From Pseudomonadota bacterium (GTDB lineage Bacteria > Pseudomonadota > Gammaproteobacteria > Xanthomonadales > Ahniellaceae), in NCBI GenBank assembly GCA_022843465.1, contig JALHNO010000006.1:124001-188000 (forward strand): 64,000 nt of DNA. Reading direction: 5' to 3'. The position numbers and the translations under genes are program-made. Positions 53,772 through 63,106 of the stretch are shown piece after piece. The first letter of the stretch is position 1, and every line of letters begins with the position of its first letter. The notes under the pieces are model-generated. The model saw only the letters and a list, made by a program, of their open reading frames with translations, was not told where the DNA came from and made no database searches.

Positions 53772-54965
53772 ATGGATCGTTCGCTGCTCGAAAACATTAC
53801 CACCACCGATGGCAAGAGCGCTGCGCGTCTGCTCAGCGAGGAATCCGACGCCCGCATCGCGGAATTGCTGAGTCTGATGCATCCCGGCGCCGCGGTCGAA
53901 ATCCTCGATCACTTTCCCGACGCCAGACGCCAGAGCATTGCCGCCGCCGCGCCCAAGAATGGCGCGCAACTCTGGCTGCTCGATCATCAGTTCGACGAAG
54001 GTTCGGTCGGTCGGTTGATGGAGCGTGCGCTCGCGGTGTTTCGCCCCGAGACCACAGTTCAGCAGGTGATCGATTCGCTGCGCGATCTGATCCGCAACAC
54101 CTTCGTCGTCTACGTGTTTGTTACCGACAGCGAGGGCAAGCTGGTCGGTGTGGTCGCATTTCGCGAGTTGTTGTTCGCGCGCAAGGATCAGGCGCTTGCC
54201 GAGGTGATGATCCGCAGTCCGTTCTCGTTGCGCCCGGAAGCCGAGCTGGTCGATGCCATGCGTGAAGTCGTGACCCGCCACTACCCGGCGTACCCGGTGT
54301 GCGATGGCGAGGGTCGCCTGCTCGGTCTGGTGCGCGGTCAGGTGCTGTTCCAGCAGCAGGCGTTCGAGATCTCGGCGCAGGCCGGATCGATGGTCGGTGT
54401 CGAGAAGGAAGAGCGCATCAGCACGCCCTGGCTGACCAGCTTCAAGTTCCGGCATCCCTGGCTGCAATTGAATCTGGTCACCGCATTTATCGCGGCCGGC
54501 GTGGTCGGCTACTTTCAGGACGCGGTCAATCAGATCGTGCTGCTTGCAGTGTTCTTGCCGGTGCTGTCCGGGCAGTGCAGCAATACTGGCTGCCAGACGC
54601 TGGCGGTCACGCTGCGCGGCATGACCCTGGGCGAACTCAAACCGGGTCAGGCCCGCCGCGTCGTATTCAAGGAAGCCTGGCTGGGCTGGTGGAACGGGCT
54701 GATCGTCGGTGTCGTGGCTGCGATCGGCATGTACGCGATGGCGACCATGCAGAAGCATCCTGGGGCCTTGACCCTGGCCGGCATCACCGCGTTCTCGATG
54801 GCGGTGAGCTGCATGATGTCCGGCGCCGCCGGCAGCCTGATTCCGCTCGGCATGAAGCGCATGGGGGCCGATCCGGCCACCGCCTCAGGCATCTTCCTGA
54901 GCACGGCGACCGATGTGGTCAGCATGGGCGTCTTTCTGGGGCTGGCGACCTGGTTGCTGCTGTGA
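53772..54965 (+). CDS. mgtE: MgtE-family magnesium transporter with shortened N-domain
   Basis: A 397-residue magnesium channel/transporter. A short helical N-domain (about residues 1-75) precedes a CBS pair at about 75-200 (FVVYVFVTDSEGKLVGVVAF and HYPAYPVCDGEGRLLGLVRG). A five-helix membrane domain runs from about 225 to the end. The membrane part carries SGQCSNTGCQTLAVTLRG, corresponding to the family G-N-x-G-x-Q signature, and DPATASGIFLSTATDVV with the pore aspartates. Usual MgtE proteins are about 450 residues, so the N-domain is reduced. AGGAGAAAG precedes the chosen ATG. Confidence 0.9.
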   Translation: MDRSLLENITTTDGKSAARLLSEESDARIAELLSLMHPGAAVEILDHFPDARRQSIAAAAPKNGAQLWLLDHQFDEGSVGRLMERALAVFRPETTVQQVIDSLRDLIRNTFVVYVFVTDSEGKLVGVVAFRELLFARKDQALAEVMIRSPFSLRPEAELVDAMREVVTRHYPAYPVCDGEGRLLGLVRGQVLFQQQAFEISAQAGSMVGVEKEERISTPWLTSFKFRHPWLQLNLVTAFIAAGVVGYFQDAVNQIVLLAVFLPVLSGQCSNTGCQTLAVTLRGMTLGELKPGQARRVVFKEAWLGWWNGLIVGVVAAIGMYAMATMQKHPGALTLAGITAFSMAVSCMMSGAAGSLIPLGMKRMGADPATASGIFLSTATDVVSMGVFLGLATWLLL

Positions 54966-55055
54966 TGGCCGCCCGTCGATAGTCAGGCGTTGGGCACAGT
55001 CGCGCCGATTTCAGCGCGACCCTGCGAGCGTGTTGCAGTATCGGGGCTGCGCTGC

Positions 55056-57470
55056 CTATTCGAACCCGTTTTCGAAAATCTGCGGCAGCCCCGACTGCGC
55101 CGCGCGGCAGGCCGGTCCGGCGGATTCGAGACGGATATTGTCGATCCACCAGCCGTCACGAACCTGGCTGACATCCGAACTCAGGCGGAAGCGCACGCGT
55201 GCGGTCGGCTGATTGTCCAGTTGCGGCAGGGCGATCGATTCGTGCTTCCAGGCGTTGTCGCCGTCGCAGCGAAATACAAAACTGGACCAGTTGGTGCCTG
55301 CAGCATTGGTCGCGTATTCGACATGACCAAAATCGTAGGTCGCCTCGGTGACGCAGCGGTGGTCGAATTCCAGGCGCACGCCGTCGAGGCCGGAGAAATC
55401 CCGCGCTGGTGAAGTCAGCGACACGTTCGTGTTGTTGCTGTAGTTGCCGGTTGGACTATCGCTCCAGAAGGTCGTACTGGCGCCATTGATGCCGATGCCG
55501 GTCTGCGCGCCCCACGGTGCCTGAGCAGTCCAGCCCGGGTTGCTCCCCTGGACGTCATCGACGAAGGCATTGCAGGTCGGCAGCATGTTGATATTGCGCA
55601 CGCTGGATTGGCCGGCCGTCAGCGTGATGCCGCCGACGGTCTCATCGAGAAATCCAGCTCTGCGCGCGGTGACGCTGACAGTCGCCGGCAGACTGCGATA
55701 GCTGTAGCTGCCATCAGCTGCGCTGCTCAGATTGTCGCTGCCGATGCTCAGCGTCGCCACCAGGGGGCTCGAGCTGATCGCATGGCGCACGCTGCCGCTC
55801 AGGATTCCGACGCTAGCCGGATCCACCAGGGTGAAAAATGCTGCGTTTGGCGCGCCGGCTGCCGCGGCATCGCTGGCCTGCACATAGAGCAGATGTTTGC
55901 CCAGGGCCAGGCCAGTGGTCGACAGAGAACCGCTCACTGCTTCGACGGCGCTGTTGAAGCTGCCGTCAGTGGCCGTCAGTGCCATCGCAACGGCGCCAGC
56001 CTGCCAGGGCACCACATCGAAGTAGGCATTGGCCGCCGCGATGTTCTGCGTGGCTTGGGTACCATTGCTGTTGTTGAAGCGACTGTCGTCGGCGACCGCC
56101 GTGACCTCGATTGCTTCACCGGGGAACGGCAGATTGGGACTGATCTGGATCGCGCGCGCGTCCGGTCCGGACGGCAGTTGATACGGCGCATGCAGTACGC
56201 GCGCGGCGTACTTCAGCATTTCCAGATTGTCGGGAAGGATTTCAGCGTCGAAGTTCGCACAGCTGGCCTGGAAGCTTCCGCCGCCAAGTTCGATCGTCAG
56301 CGCGGGCACCCCGAGCGAAGCGTAGGCGTTGTCATCGGATGCGCCGTCGGCGGGCAGGCTGTTGGACTGTTCGGGGCTGTAGCCATTGAACCAGGCCAGG
56401 CGGCGTCCGAGCGTGACCAGTTCGGTGTTGTTGCCGGTGGCGGGATTGCCGGGTCCGCCGGTCATGCCCCAGGGCCATAGCACCAGGTTTGCCACGCTGT
56501 GGATGTCCATGAACATGCCACGCGTATCCATCGCAGCCGGCGTCGTCAGATCACTGGTGGAGGGCGCGCCAGGGCGGCGATCGGGAAAGATGCTGGTGAT
56601 GTAATTGACGATCGCCTGGTTCTCGGGCTCGGAACCTGCGCTCAGGCCGCGATAGGTTTCAGCGGTCGTCGATCCGGACGAGCCACCAAACGCGCCCCAG
56701 CCAAACGGGTAGTTGCGATTCAGGTCGACCCCGATTTGAGTCCCTGAACCGGCGCCTTGAAAATGTCGATTTTTTCGCTGATTCGTGTTGACGGTTTCGA
56801 TGTACAGCCGCCCATCGGGATTGGCCTGCAGCAGCAGATGGAACTCGTTGTGGTCTACCAGCCAGGTCGCATTCGGGTCGCTGCCGTAGTTTTCCAGCAG
56901 CCAGCGCGCGAACGCCGTGTTGAGCGGTGCCGTGGCGAATTCGCGGGCGTGCACGGCACTCATCGCAAATAATTTGGGCTTGTCCGCAACGATGGCCGAA
57001 TTGGTGATCTTCAGTACGAACATGTCGAAGCCGGGGTTGCCGCCGGCATCGATCTTCTCCCAGCTGTCGCCGATATCGAGCTTGCTGGCAAGGGTGGGAT
57101 AACTCGCGACCAGACTGTCCATCAGGGCATAGGTTTCCGCTACGGTCGGGTAGCAGGGGAAGCCCGGGATCGTCTTGGCCAGCATCGCATCGCGCTGGGC
57201 GAGTTCGGCAGAGTGGACGCTGTCGAAGCGGGCGCGAATGCCCTGCTTGCCGATCCAGGCCCAGTCTTCGTCGCTGGCTTCGAGGATCATGTCGCCGGTT
57301 TTCTGGTCGCGTATGTAGTGATCGAATCGCTGACCCAACAGTTGCCGCTCGTGGTCTGATTGCGGGTTGACCCGGATTGCGATGTTGGCGGCGAGCACTT
57401 GGCCACAGAGGCTGGACACAGCAAACATCAAGGCAAGGCGAGGCAAGCGCGTCGTGAGTCGTGAGGGCAT
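55056..57470 (-). CDS. Secreted M14-family zinc carboxypeptidase with C-terminal beta domains
   Basis: An 804-residue exported metallopeptidase. A signal peptide ends around residue 27 (CGQVLA before ANIAIRV). The zinc and catalytic residues of carboxypeptidase A are present: H174 and E177 in VHAREFATAP, N251-R252 in DLNRNYPFGWG, H324 in MDIHSVANL and E394 in ALTIELGGG. After about residue 440 come beta-rich regions, including a CarboxypepD-regulatory-like segment (GILSGSVRHAISSSPLVATL). A carbohydrate-binding-like or MAM-like domain ends in WIDNIRLES. The last residues are QIFENGFE, a short tail like those of many exported Xanthomonadales proteins. The ATG at 57470 is used; a TTG at 57494 is possible. 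Confidence 0.9.
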   Translation of the reverse strand: MPSRLTTRLPRLALMFAVSSLCGQVLAANIAIRVNPQSDHERQLLGQRFDHYIRDQKTGDMILEASDEDWAWIGKQGIRARFDSVHSAELAQRDAMLAKTIPGFPCYPTVAETYALMDSLVASYPTLASKLDIGDSWEKIDAGGNPGFDMFVLKITNSAIVADKPKLFAMSAVHAREFATAPLNTAFARWLLENYGSDPNATWLVDHNEFHLLLQANPDGRLYIETVNTNQRKNRHFQGAGSGTQIGVDLNRNYPFGWGAFGGSSGSTTAETYRGLSAGSEPENQAIVNYITSIFPDRRPGAPSTSDLTTPAAMDTRGMFMDIHSVANLVLWPWGMTGGPGNPATGNNTELVTLGRRLAWFNGYSPEQSNSLPADGASDDNAYASLGVPALTIELGGGSFQASCANFDAEILPDNLEMLKYAARVLHAPYQLPSGPDARAIQISPNLPFPGEAIEVTAVADDSRFNNSNGTQATQNIAAANAYFDVVPWQAGAVAMALTATDGSFNSAVEAVSGSLSTTGLALGKHLLYVQASDAAAAGAPNAAFFTLVDPASVGILSGSVRHAISSSPLVATLSIGSDNLSSAADGSYSYRSLPATVSVTARRAGFLDETVGGITLTAGQSSVRNINMLPTCNAFVDDVQGSNPGWTAQAPWGAQTGIGINGASTTFWSDSPTGNYSNNTNVSLTSPARDFSGLDGVRLEFDHRCVTEATYDFGHVEYATNAAGTNWSSFVFRCDGDNAWKHESIALPQLDNQPTARVRFRLSSDVSQVRDGWWIDNIRLESAGPACRAAQSGLPQIFENGFE

Positions 57471-57617
57471 GCGAGGATCCGTGACAGGGTTCAATCGCGC
57501 ATTCTAACGGCGAATACCGGGTCGCGCTGCTTAGGCTCCAGTCGGTGATCGCAGACATCGGGTACAGCGACCATCTGCGGATGTTGCGCTGCGGCGTGCT
57601 GTTGCGCTGCCCTCGCC

Positions 57618-57697
57618 TAGAATGCACGAGCCTCGGCTCCGGCCGCGAGGGGAGGGCAACCCGCCTGTGATCTCTGATCACGGCGGGTTTTTTCTTT
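57618..57697 (+). ncRNA. Candidate small RNA or attenuated leader upstream of glnE
   Basis: TAGAAT at 57618-57623 could be a -10 box. It is followed by CCTCG/CGAGG inverted sequence (57631-57650) and then a complete intrinsic terminator (57658-57697). A transcript of roughly 65-70 nt would be made of two hairpins with GGAGGG between them. No plus-strand gene precedes it, and no good -35 box is visible. It could be a small RNA or a premature-termination leader of glnE. Confidence 0.4.
57658..57697 (+). terminator. Strong intrinsic terminator ahead of glnE
   Basis: AACCCGCC (57658-57665) pairs with GGCGGGTT (57682-57689). After a one-base bulge GTGATC (57667-57672) pairs with GATCAC (57676-57681) around a TCT loop. 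TTTTCTTT follows. The T tract exists only in the plus direction. Upstream on this strand there is no gene for more than 2.5 kb, because the carboxypeptidase is on the minus strand. Confidence 0.88.
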
Positions 57698-57766
57698 GCG
57701 GTCCGGCCGCGTATTGGGATCGCTGCGACTTGGTTCCGGATCCTTGCCATCTGCGAAACTGGTCGC

Positions 57767-60577
57767 ATGCAAAAACGCCAAATTTCCGCAGCCACCCATC
57801 CCGATCTCGACACCTGGCTCGATGAACAGGTGACGCAATTCCGCGTCCGCGCCGAACTCGCGCCCGTCGATCCGCGATCAAGTGATCGCGACGTCCAGCT
57901 GCTGCGGCATGCCTTTTTGGCCAGCAGTTTTTTCGCCGAGGAGGCCCGCCGGCGACCGCTTGAGATCGCCAAGTTGCTGGCAGCGCCTGCACAGTTGCCC
58001 GAGTGGCAGGCGCAGGCCGATGAAGCAGTGGAAGCCTTTGCCCTGCGACTGCGGAAATTCCGTCGGCTCTGCAGTGTCGCGCTGATCCTGCGTGATCTTG
58101 CCGGTATCGATGCAGTGGCAGACACCTTGCGGCTGTCCAGTCGTATCGCCGAAACCTGTATCGCCGCGGCGCTTGCCCAGGCAGAAGTCCAGCTGGCACA
58201 GAGATTCGGCGTACCGCGTTCCCACGAAGGTGTGATCCAGCAGTTGGTCGTGATCGCGATGGGCAAGCTCGGTGGCGGTGAATTGAATTTCTCCTCCGAT
58301 GTCGATCTGATTCTGGCGTTTCCGGAGTCGGGCCACAGCGATGGCGCGCGCGCGCTGGACAACGAGGAATATTTCACGCGACTGGGTCAGCGTCTGGCGC
58401 AACTGCTCGCGGATGTCAGTGATGAAGGGCTGGTGCTGCGCGTCGACTACCGGCTGCGCCCCTACGGCAACTCCGGTCGGGTTGCACTCTCGTTCACTGC
58501 GATGGAACAGTACTACCAGCGCGAGGGCCGGGACTGGGAACGCTATGCCTGGATCAAGGCGCGACCGGTCGCCGGTGACCTGGAGGCCGGTCGCCGGCTG
58601 ATCGAGATGCTGCGGCCGTTCGTGTATCGACGCTATCTCGATTTCACCGCGATCGAGGGCCTGCGCGATCTCAAGGGCCGGATCGATCTCGAGGTCGATC
58701 GCCAGGACCTGGCGGAGAATCTGAAACTGGGGCCGGGCGGCATCCGTGAGCTCGAATTTGCCGTGCAACTGGCGCAGTTGATCCGCGGTGGCCGTGAGGT
58801 TGCGCTGCGCTGCCCGGGCTTTCTGGACGCACTGGCCGCATTGCAGGGCGGCGGCCAGTTCGAGACGGAAATGGCGGTCCGGGTGCGCACGCTTTACCTG
58901 TTTCTCCGACATATCGAGAACCGGGTGCAGATGTATGCGGACGAGCAGACGCACGCCCTGCCCGGTGATCCGGAGGATGCGCTGCGGGTCGCGCTCGCCC
59001 TCGGCTTTCCAGATCTGCCGGCACTGCAGCTGGTGATCGATGAGGTACGCGGTGAAGTGCAGGAACTGTTCACGCAGACACTGGACGCTCCGGATCGTCC
59101 CCGGCGCGTGGACTCGGGTGGACCGGAGGGTGCGGCGAGTCTGGATCTGCCGCAGTTCTCGGCAGAAGTCCAGGAGGCGACCACCCTGCTGCTGAACAGT
59201 CTGCCGGTGCGTCGCCTGGATGCGCGGGCGCGCAAGCGCTTCGAGCGCGCCCTGCCGTTGTTGATGCTGGCGGCGCGCAAGACCAAGGCACCCGATACCG
59301 CCGCGCTGCGCCTGCAACGTTTGCTGCATGCCATCGCGGGGCGACCGAGTTATCTGGCCTTGCTGGCGGAACGACGCGGTGCCCGCGAGCGCGTGGCCCA
59401 TGTCTTCTCTCGCAGCGCGTTTCTGGCCGAGCGGGTGATCGCGCATCCCCTGCTGCTGGATGATCTGCTCGATTCGCGTGTGGATGCCGAAGTCATGCAG
59501 CCGGCTGACCTGGATCGGCTGTTCACCGCCAGCCTGGCGCGGGTTACCTCGGGCGATCCGGAGCTGGAACTCGCCGCCCTCCACGAGGCGCGCCAGAGCG
59601 CCGTGTTCCGTACCGCGCTGGCCTGGTCGAATCGGCGGCAGACCGCAGGTTTCACCGCTGCCATGCTGGCTGAAATTGCCGAGCGCTGCGTGACCCGGGT
59701 GCTGGCGTTGGCGCGTCGCGATCTGGAACTGATGCATGGGGATTTTCCGGAAGGACTGCTGGTGCTTGCGTATGGGAGCTTTGGTGGCGGCGAACTTGGC
59801 TTCGGCTCGGACCTGGATCTGGTATTCGTGTTCGATCCGGATGTTGCCAATACGCTGAGTACGGGCGCCCGTGCGCTTGAGGGTGGCCGCTACGTGGCGC
59901 GGCTTTCGCAGCGCGTATTGCACTGGCTGAGTACGCCCACGCATGCCGGACCGTTGTTCGAGACCGATGTCCGTCTGCGCCCCGACGGCGCCAAGGGCTT
60001 GCTGGTTTCTCCGCTGAGCGGCTTTCGCGAGTATCAATTGCAGCGCGCCTGGGTGTGGGAACATCAGGCTCTGGTCCGCGCACGCGCGGTGGCCGGTCCG
60101 GCCCGGCTTGCGGAAGAATTCCGTGCGGTCCGTGATGAAGTGCTGCGACGCGAACGCAAGCTTGATGAGGTCCAGTCCGAGGTCGGCCGCATGCGCAGCC
60201 GCTGGCGCCAGGAGCTCGATCGCAGCAGCACCACGCTGTTCGATATCAAGCAGGGCCGCGGCGGTCTCGTCGATATCGAGTTTCTGTTGCAGGGACTGGT
60301 GCTGGCGCATGCGCAGCGTCTGCCCGAGTTGACGATGACCGGCTCCAGCGCGCGTCTGATCGACAGCCTGGCCGCCTGCGGACTGATCGCAGCGGATGCT
60401 GCCGATCTGTTGCTGCGTGCCCACGAACACTGGTTGGGCCGGGCGCTTGACTGTGCCCTTGATGCTTCGCCGCGTGTGCTGGTGCGCGATGCCCAGACCG
60501 ATCAGCTGGCGGCGCAGGTGTACGCCCTGTTCGAGCGGTCAGGGTTTGCCGATCGGCCTTCAGGAAGTTCAGAATAG
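57767..60577 (+). CDS. glnE: Bifunctional glutamine synthetase adenylyltransferase/adenylyl-removing enzyme
   Basis: A 936-residue enzyme that adenylylates glutamine synthetase when nitrogen is plentiful and removes AMP when it is scarce. Both nucleotidyltransferase domains are intact. The N-terminal deadenylylase has IAMGKLGGGELNFSSDVDL near residue 165. The C-terminal adenylylase has AYGSFGGGELGFGSDLDLVF near 669. DIKQGRGGLVDIEFLLQGL follows in the C-terminal part. The ATG at 57767 has only a weak ribosome site. The terminator 70 bp upstream may limit its expression. Confidence 0.96.
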   Translation: MQKRQISAATHPDLDTWLDEQVTQFRVRAELAPVDPRSSDRDVQLLRHAFLASSFFAEEARRRPLEIAKLLAAPAQLPEWQAQADEAVEAFALRLRKFRRLCSVALILRDLAGIDAVADTLRLSSRIAETCIAAALAQAEVQLAQRFGVPRSHEGVIQQLVVIAMGKLGGGELNFSSDVDLILAFPESGHSDGARALDNEEYFTRLGQRLAQLLADVSDEGLVLRVDYRLRPYGNSGRVALSFTAMEQYYQREGRDWERYAWIKARPVAGDLEAGRRLIEMLRPFVYRRYLDFTAIEGLRDLKGRIDLEVDRQDLAENLKLGPGGIRELEFAVQLAQLIRGGREVALRCPGFLDALAALQGGGQFETEMAVRVRTLYLFLRHIENRVQMYADEQTHALPGDPEDALRVALALGFPDLPALQLVIDEVRGEVQELFTQTLDAPDRPRRVDSGGPEGAASLDLPQFSAEVQEATTLLLNSLPVRRLDARARKRFERALPLLMLAARKTKAPDTAALRLQRLLHAIAGRPSYLALLAERRGARERVAHVFSRSAFLAERVIAHPLLLDDLLDSRVDAEVMQPADLDRLFTASLARVTSGDPELELAALHEARQSAVFRTALAWSNRRQTAGFTAAMLAEIAERCVTRVLALARRDLELMHGDFPEGLLVLAYGSFGGGELGFGSDLDLVFVFDPDVANTLSTGARALEGGRYVARLSQRVLHWLSTPTHAGPLFETDVRLRPDGAKGLLVSPLSGFREYQLQRAWVWEHQALVRARAVAGPARLAEEFRAVRDEVLRRERKLDEVQSEVGRMRSRWRQELDRSSTTLFDIKQGRGGLVDIEFLLQGLVLAHAQRLPELTMTGSSARLIDSLAACGLIAADAADLLLRAHEHWLGRALDCALDASPRVLVRDAQTDQLAAQVYALFERSGFADRPSGSSE

Positions 60578-60688
60578 GTCAGTAGTGGCGACGGTTCCCC
60601 GGTCAGCGTCGCATGCCGGCAGGCGAGTTGCAGGTGGCCAGACCCAACGTAGTGCGGCGACGAGTCCGGCAACGTGTTCGCAGGATGC

Positions 60689-61651
60689 TCAGCCGCGTCC
60701 CGAGTCGCGCCAGAGCTGAAGTACACGCTGCGCGGTTTCCGCCGTCTCATTGAGACCTGGTCGCGGCGCGGCTGGGTCAGACCAGTCGGACAGCAGCTGG
60801 CGCTGGCGCAGTGCTGCGTCGAACAGACCGAGTTTTCCCTGTGGCGGTGCCAGTGCAAAGCTGACCACAGAGACACCGACGGCACAGGCCTCGCTCAGCA
60901 TGTTCACCGAATCGGCAGTGACGACAATGCGATCGGAACAGGCGAGCGCCGCGCGGTAGGGATTGGCGCCGTCGCGGGCATCGATCCACACGCGCGCGTC
61001 CAGCGACTGTCCGAGTGCGCGCAGTTGCGGCTGCCAGGGCGCAGGTGTGCGCCGTGAACCGCACAGCAGGATGCTGCCACCCTCACGACGGCGCAAGGCC
61101 CGCAATTTTTCTGCCAGCGCTGCAATCGAATCCGGATCGAGCGGCGCATCGCGATGCGGTCCGCCGATCATCACGCTGGTCAGTGGCCGGTCCAGTTGTG
61201 CGATCAGTGGCATCGACTGGCGGGCGGTATGCAGCCAGGCCGCATTGACAGCATTGAGTGCACCGATGGTGCTCAGCACATTGCCGCCGCGCAGGGCATC
61301 GTGTGCCGGCGTGATCACCACATCGAACTCAGCCGGATCGATGCGCGGATCGAGAATCTGTACGGTGAATACGCTGCCGTTGGCGCCGCGTTTGAGCGCG
61401 CGCAGTGCAAGTGCTGACTGGCGTCCGCAACCGATCGCGATATCGGGCCAGCCGGCTTCCTCGGGCAGAGGCAGTCGCGCCAGGGCGCCTGGCACGCCGC
61501 GTGGCGAAGTCCAGCGCCAGGGCGCCGGAAAGCGCAGCCGGACATGGTGCGCCGCGCCGCCCATCGCAGCGGCGAGCGCGTCAGCCTGGTGGAAATTGCC
61601 GGCGCGTTCGTCGGTAAGGGTCCAGATTCTGGGGCTCGAAGGACGATCCAT
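60689..61651 (-). CDS. ELM1/DUF1022-family protein
   Basis: A 320-residue protein similar to the mitochondrial-fission ELM1 family found in many proteobacteria. Motifs are RIWTLTDERAGNFHQADALA at the N-terminus, DIAIGCGRQSALALRALKR and TVQILDPRI, and the C-terminal SDRIVVTADSVNMLSEACAV followed by PQGKLGLFDAALR. The fold is probably glycosyltransferase-B-like; function in bacteria is unknown. The start is taken at ATG 61651 because the family begins here; an upstream GTG-type extension to 61723 is rejected. Confidence 0.87.
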   Translation of the reverse strand: MDRPSSPRIWTLTDERAGNFHQADALAAAMGGAAHHVRLRFPAPWRWTSPRGVPGALARLPLPEEAGWPDIAIGCGRQSALALRALKRGANGSVFTVQILDPRIDPAEFDVVITPAHDALRGGNVLSTIGALNAVNAAWLHTARQSMPLIAQLDRPLTSVMIGGPHRDAPLDPDSIAALAEKLRALRRREGGSILLCGSRRTPAPWQPQLRALGQSLDARVWIDARDGANPYRAALACSDRIVVTADSVNMLSEACAVGVSVVSFALAPPQGKLGLFDAALRQRQLLSDWSDPAAPRPGLNETAETAQRVLQLWRDSGRG

Positions 61652-61833
61652 GAACCGAAGGGTAGCGCGCACCGGCACGCTCCGGGAGTGAGCACAGCCC
61701 GACCGGATGCGGCGCCGGCGCATGCTGATGCGCTAAGGTTGCGCCGCGTCCGCCGGCGGCTTGCGAACCTGCATGCCGGGTTTGCAGCGCTGGCGCTGCC
61801 GCGATTCCCCTTCATTCGTTAGGCTTCCGACCC

Positions 61834-62439
61834 ATGAATACACCCCTCGACAGCGCCGCGCTCGATCAGCTTTTCCTGGAGGCGCGCACATTTTCTGCGA
61901 ACCCCGACCCCTGGCAGCCGCGCACGGTCCCGGAGGATCTGCTGCGTCAGGTCTGGGATCTCGCCCGTATGGGTCCGACTGCATCCAACTGTCTGCCGGC
62001 GCGTATCGCCTTCGTCCGCAGTGGCGAGGCCAAGGCGCGGCTGGCGCCCCTGCTCGATGAGGGCAATCGCCCGAAGACGCTGGCGGCACCGGTGACCGCG
62101 ATCCTGGCGATGGACATGAAGTTCTATGAACTGCTGCCAAGACTGTTTCCACACGTCGACGCCCGTGCCTGGTTCGCCGACAAGACCGAGGCCGAGCTGT
62201 TGCCGGTGACCCTGCGCAACAGCAGCCTGCAGGGTGCCTATCTGATCCTGGCGGCGCGGGCTCTGGGGCTGGACTGCGCACCGATGTCCGGCTTTGACAG
62301 CAAGGGCATTGATGCCGAGTTTTTCCCGGGAACTTCCTGGCGTTCGAATTTTCTGATCAATATCGGGTATGGCCGCCGCGAGACCCTGCGTCCGCGCGGA
62401 CCGCGCCTGGCGTTTGACGAAGCCTGCCAGCTGTTGTGA
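61834..62439 (+). CDS. Nitroreductase-family protein, probably malonic semialdehyde reductase (RutE/HadB-like)
   Basis: A 201-residue flavin-dependent reductase of the nitroreductase family. The segments ARTFSANPDPWQPRTVPEDL, WDLARMGPTASNCLPARIAF and NSSLQGAYLILAARALGLDC followed by APMSGFDSKGIDAEFFPG match the RutE/HadB subgroup, which reduces malonic semialdehyde to 3-hydroxypropionate. No other rut genes are adjacent, so the physiological substrate here is open. The stop overlaps nothing; a YceI-family gene follows 41 bp later. Confidence 0.85.
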   Translation: MNTPLDSAALDQLFLEARTFSANPDPWQPRTVPEDLLRQVWDLARMGPTASNCLPARIAFVRSGEAKARLAPLLDEGNRPKTLAAPVTAILAMDMKFYELLPRLFPHVDARAWFADKTEAELLPVTLRNSSLQGAYLILAARALGLDCAPMSGFDSKGIDAEFFPGTSWRSNFLINIGYGRRETLRPRGPRLAFDEACQLL

Positions 62440-62480
62440 TCGACTGTCCAACCATCCATGACCTGCACCGGAGCCATCCC

Positions 62481-63086
62481 ATGAAGCTTTTGCGTATCGC
62501 CCCCCTCGCCTTGATTGCCGCCTCTGTGCCCGCGTTTTCGGCCGAGCCCTACGCCTTTGATGCTGCCCACACCAGCATCAGTTACTCGATCGAGCATATG
62601 GGCCTTTCGGAGATGCATGGCGTGTTCCGCAAGTTCGATGGTGCCCTGATGCTCGATACCGCCGATCTTTCGAAGTCGTCGGTCTCGGTCAAGATCGATG
62701 CCGCCAGCATCGATACCGGCGTCGACAAGCTCGACGAACATCTGCGGGCGCCCGATTTTTTCGACGTAGCCAAGTATCCGCAGATCAGTTTCACCAGCAC
62801 CACCGTGGAGCCGACTGGCGCCAACAGCTTCAAGTTGACGGGTGATCTCACCCTGCACGGCGTGACCAAGTCGGTCACGCTCGACGCCACCATGCGCACG
62901 ATCGCCTCGCATCCGTTCCGCAAGGTGCCGGCGGCTGGTTTCCGCGCGACCGGAACGCTGAATCGCTCTGATTTCGGCATCGTCACCTATCCAGGTGCGC
63001 TGGGTGAAGTGGTGAAGATCCGGATCGATACCGAAACGGTGCAGAGTGCGCCGGCGCCGGCAGCAAAGCCGGATGCCGAGGGCTGA
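62481..63086 (+). CDS. YceI-family periplasmic protein
   Basis: A 201-residue exported lipocalin-like protein. The signal peptide KLLRIAPLALIAASVPAFSA is cut before EPYAFDAAHT. The family core follows: HTSISYSIEHMGLSEMHGVF, DASSIDTG-type sequence (DAASIDTGVDKLDEHLRAPD), FFDVAKYPQISF and GDLTLHGVTKSVTLD. Members bind isoprenoid or amphiphilic ligands in a beta barrel. The ATG at 62481 follows CGGAG; the longer in-frame start at 62436 gives no signal peptide. Confidence 0.93.
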   Translation: MKLLRIAPLALIAASVPAFSAEPYAFDAAHTSISYSIEHMGLSEMHGVFRKFDGALMLDTADLSKSSVSVKIDAASIDTGVDKLDEHLRAPDFFDVAKYPQISFTSTTVEPTGANSFKLTGDLTLHGVTKSVTLDATMRTIASHPFRKVPAAGFRATGTLNRSDFGIVTYPGALGEVVKIRIDTETVQSAPAPAAKPDAEG

Positions 63087-63106
63087 GGCAGGGCCCCACC
63101 CGCTGA

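Noticed and set aside
57622-57825. 67-codon frame across the terminator upstream of glnE
   Set aside because: It runs through the terminator hairpin and into glnE in another frame, with no ribosome site.
57878-60430. An 850-codon open frame on the minus strand opposite glnE
   Set aside because: It mirrors the GC-rich third positions of glnE, has no recognisable motif, and glnE is a certain gene in the same place.
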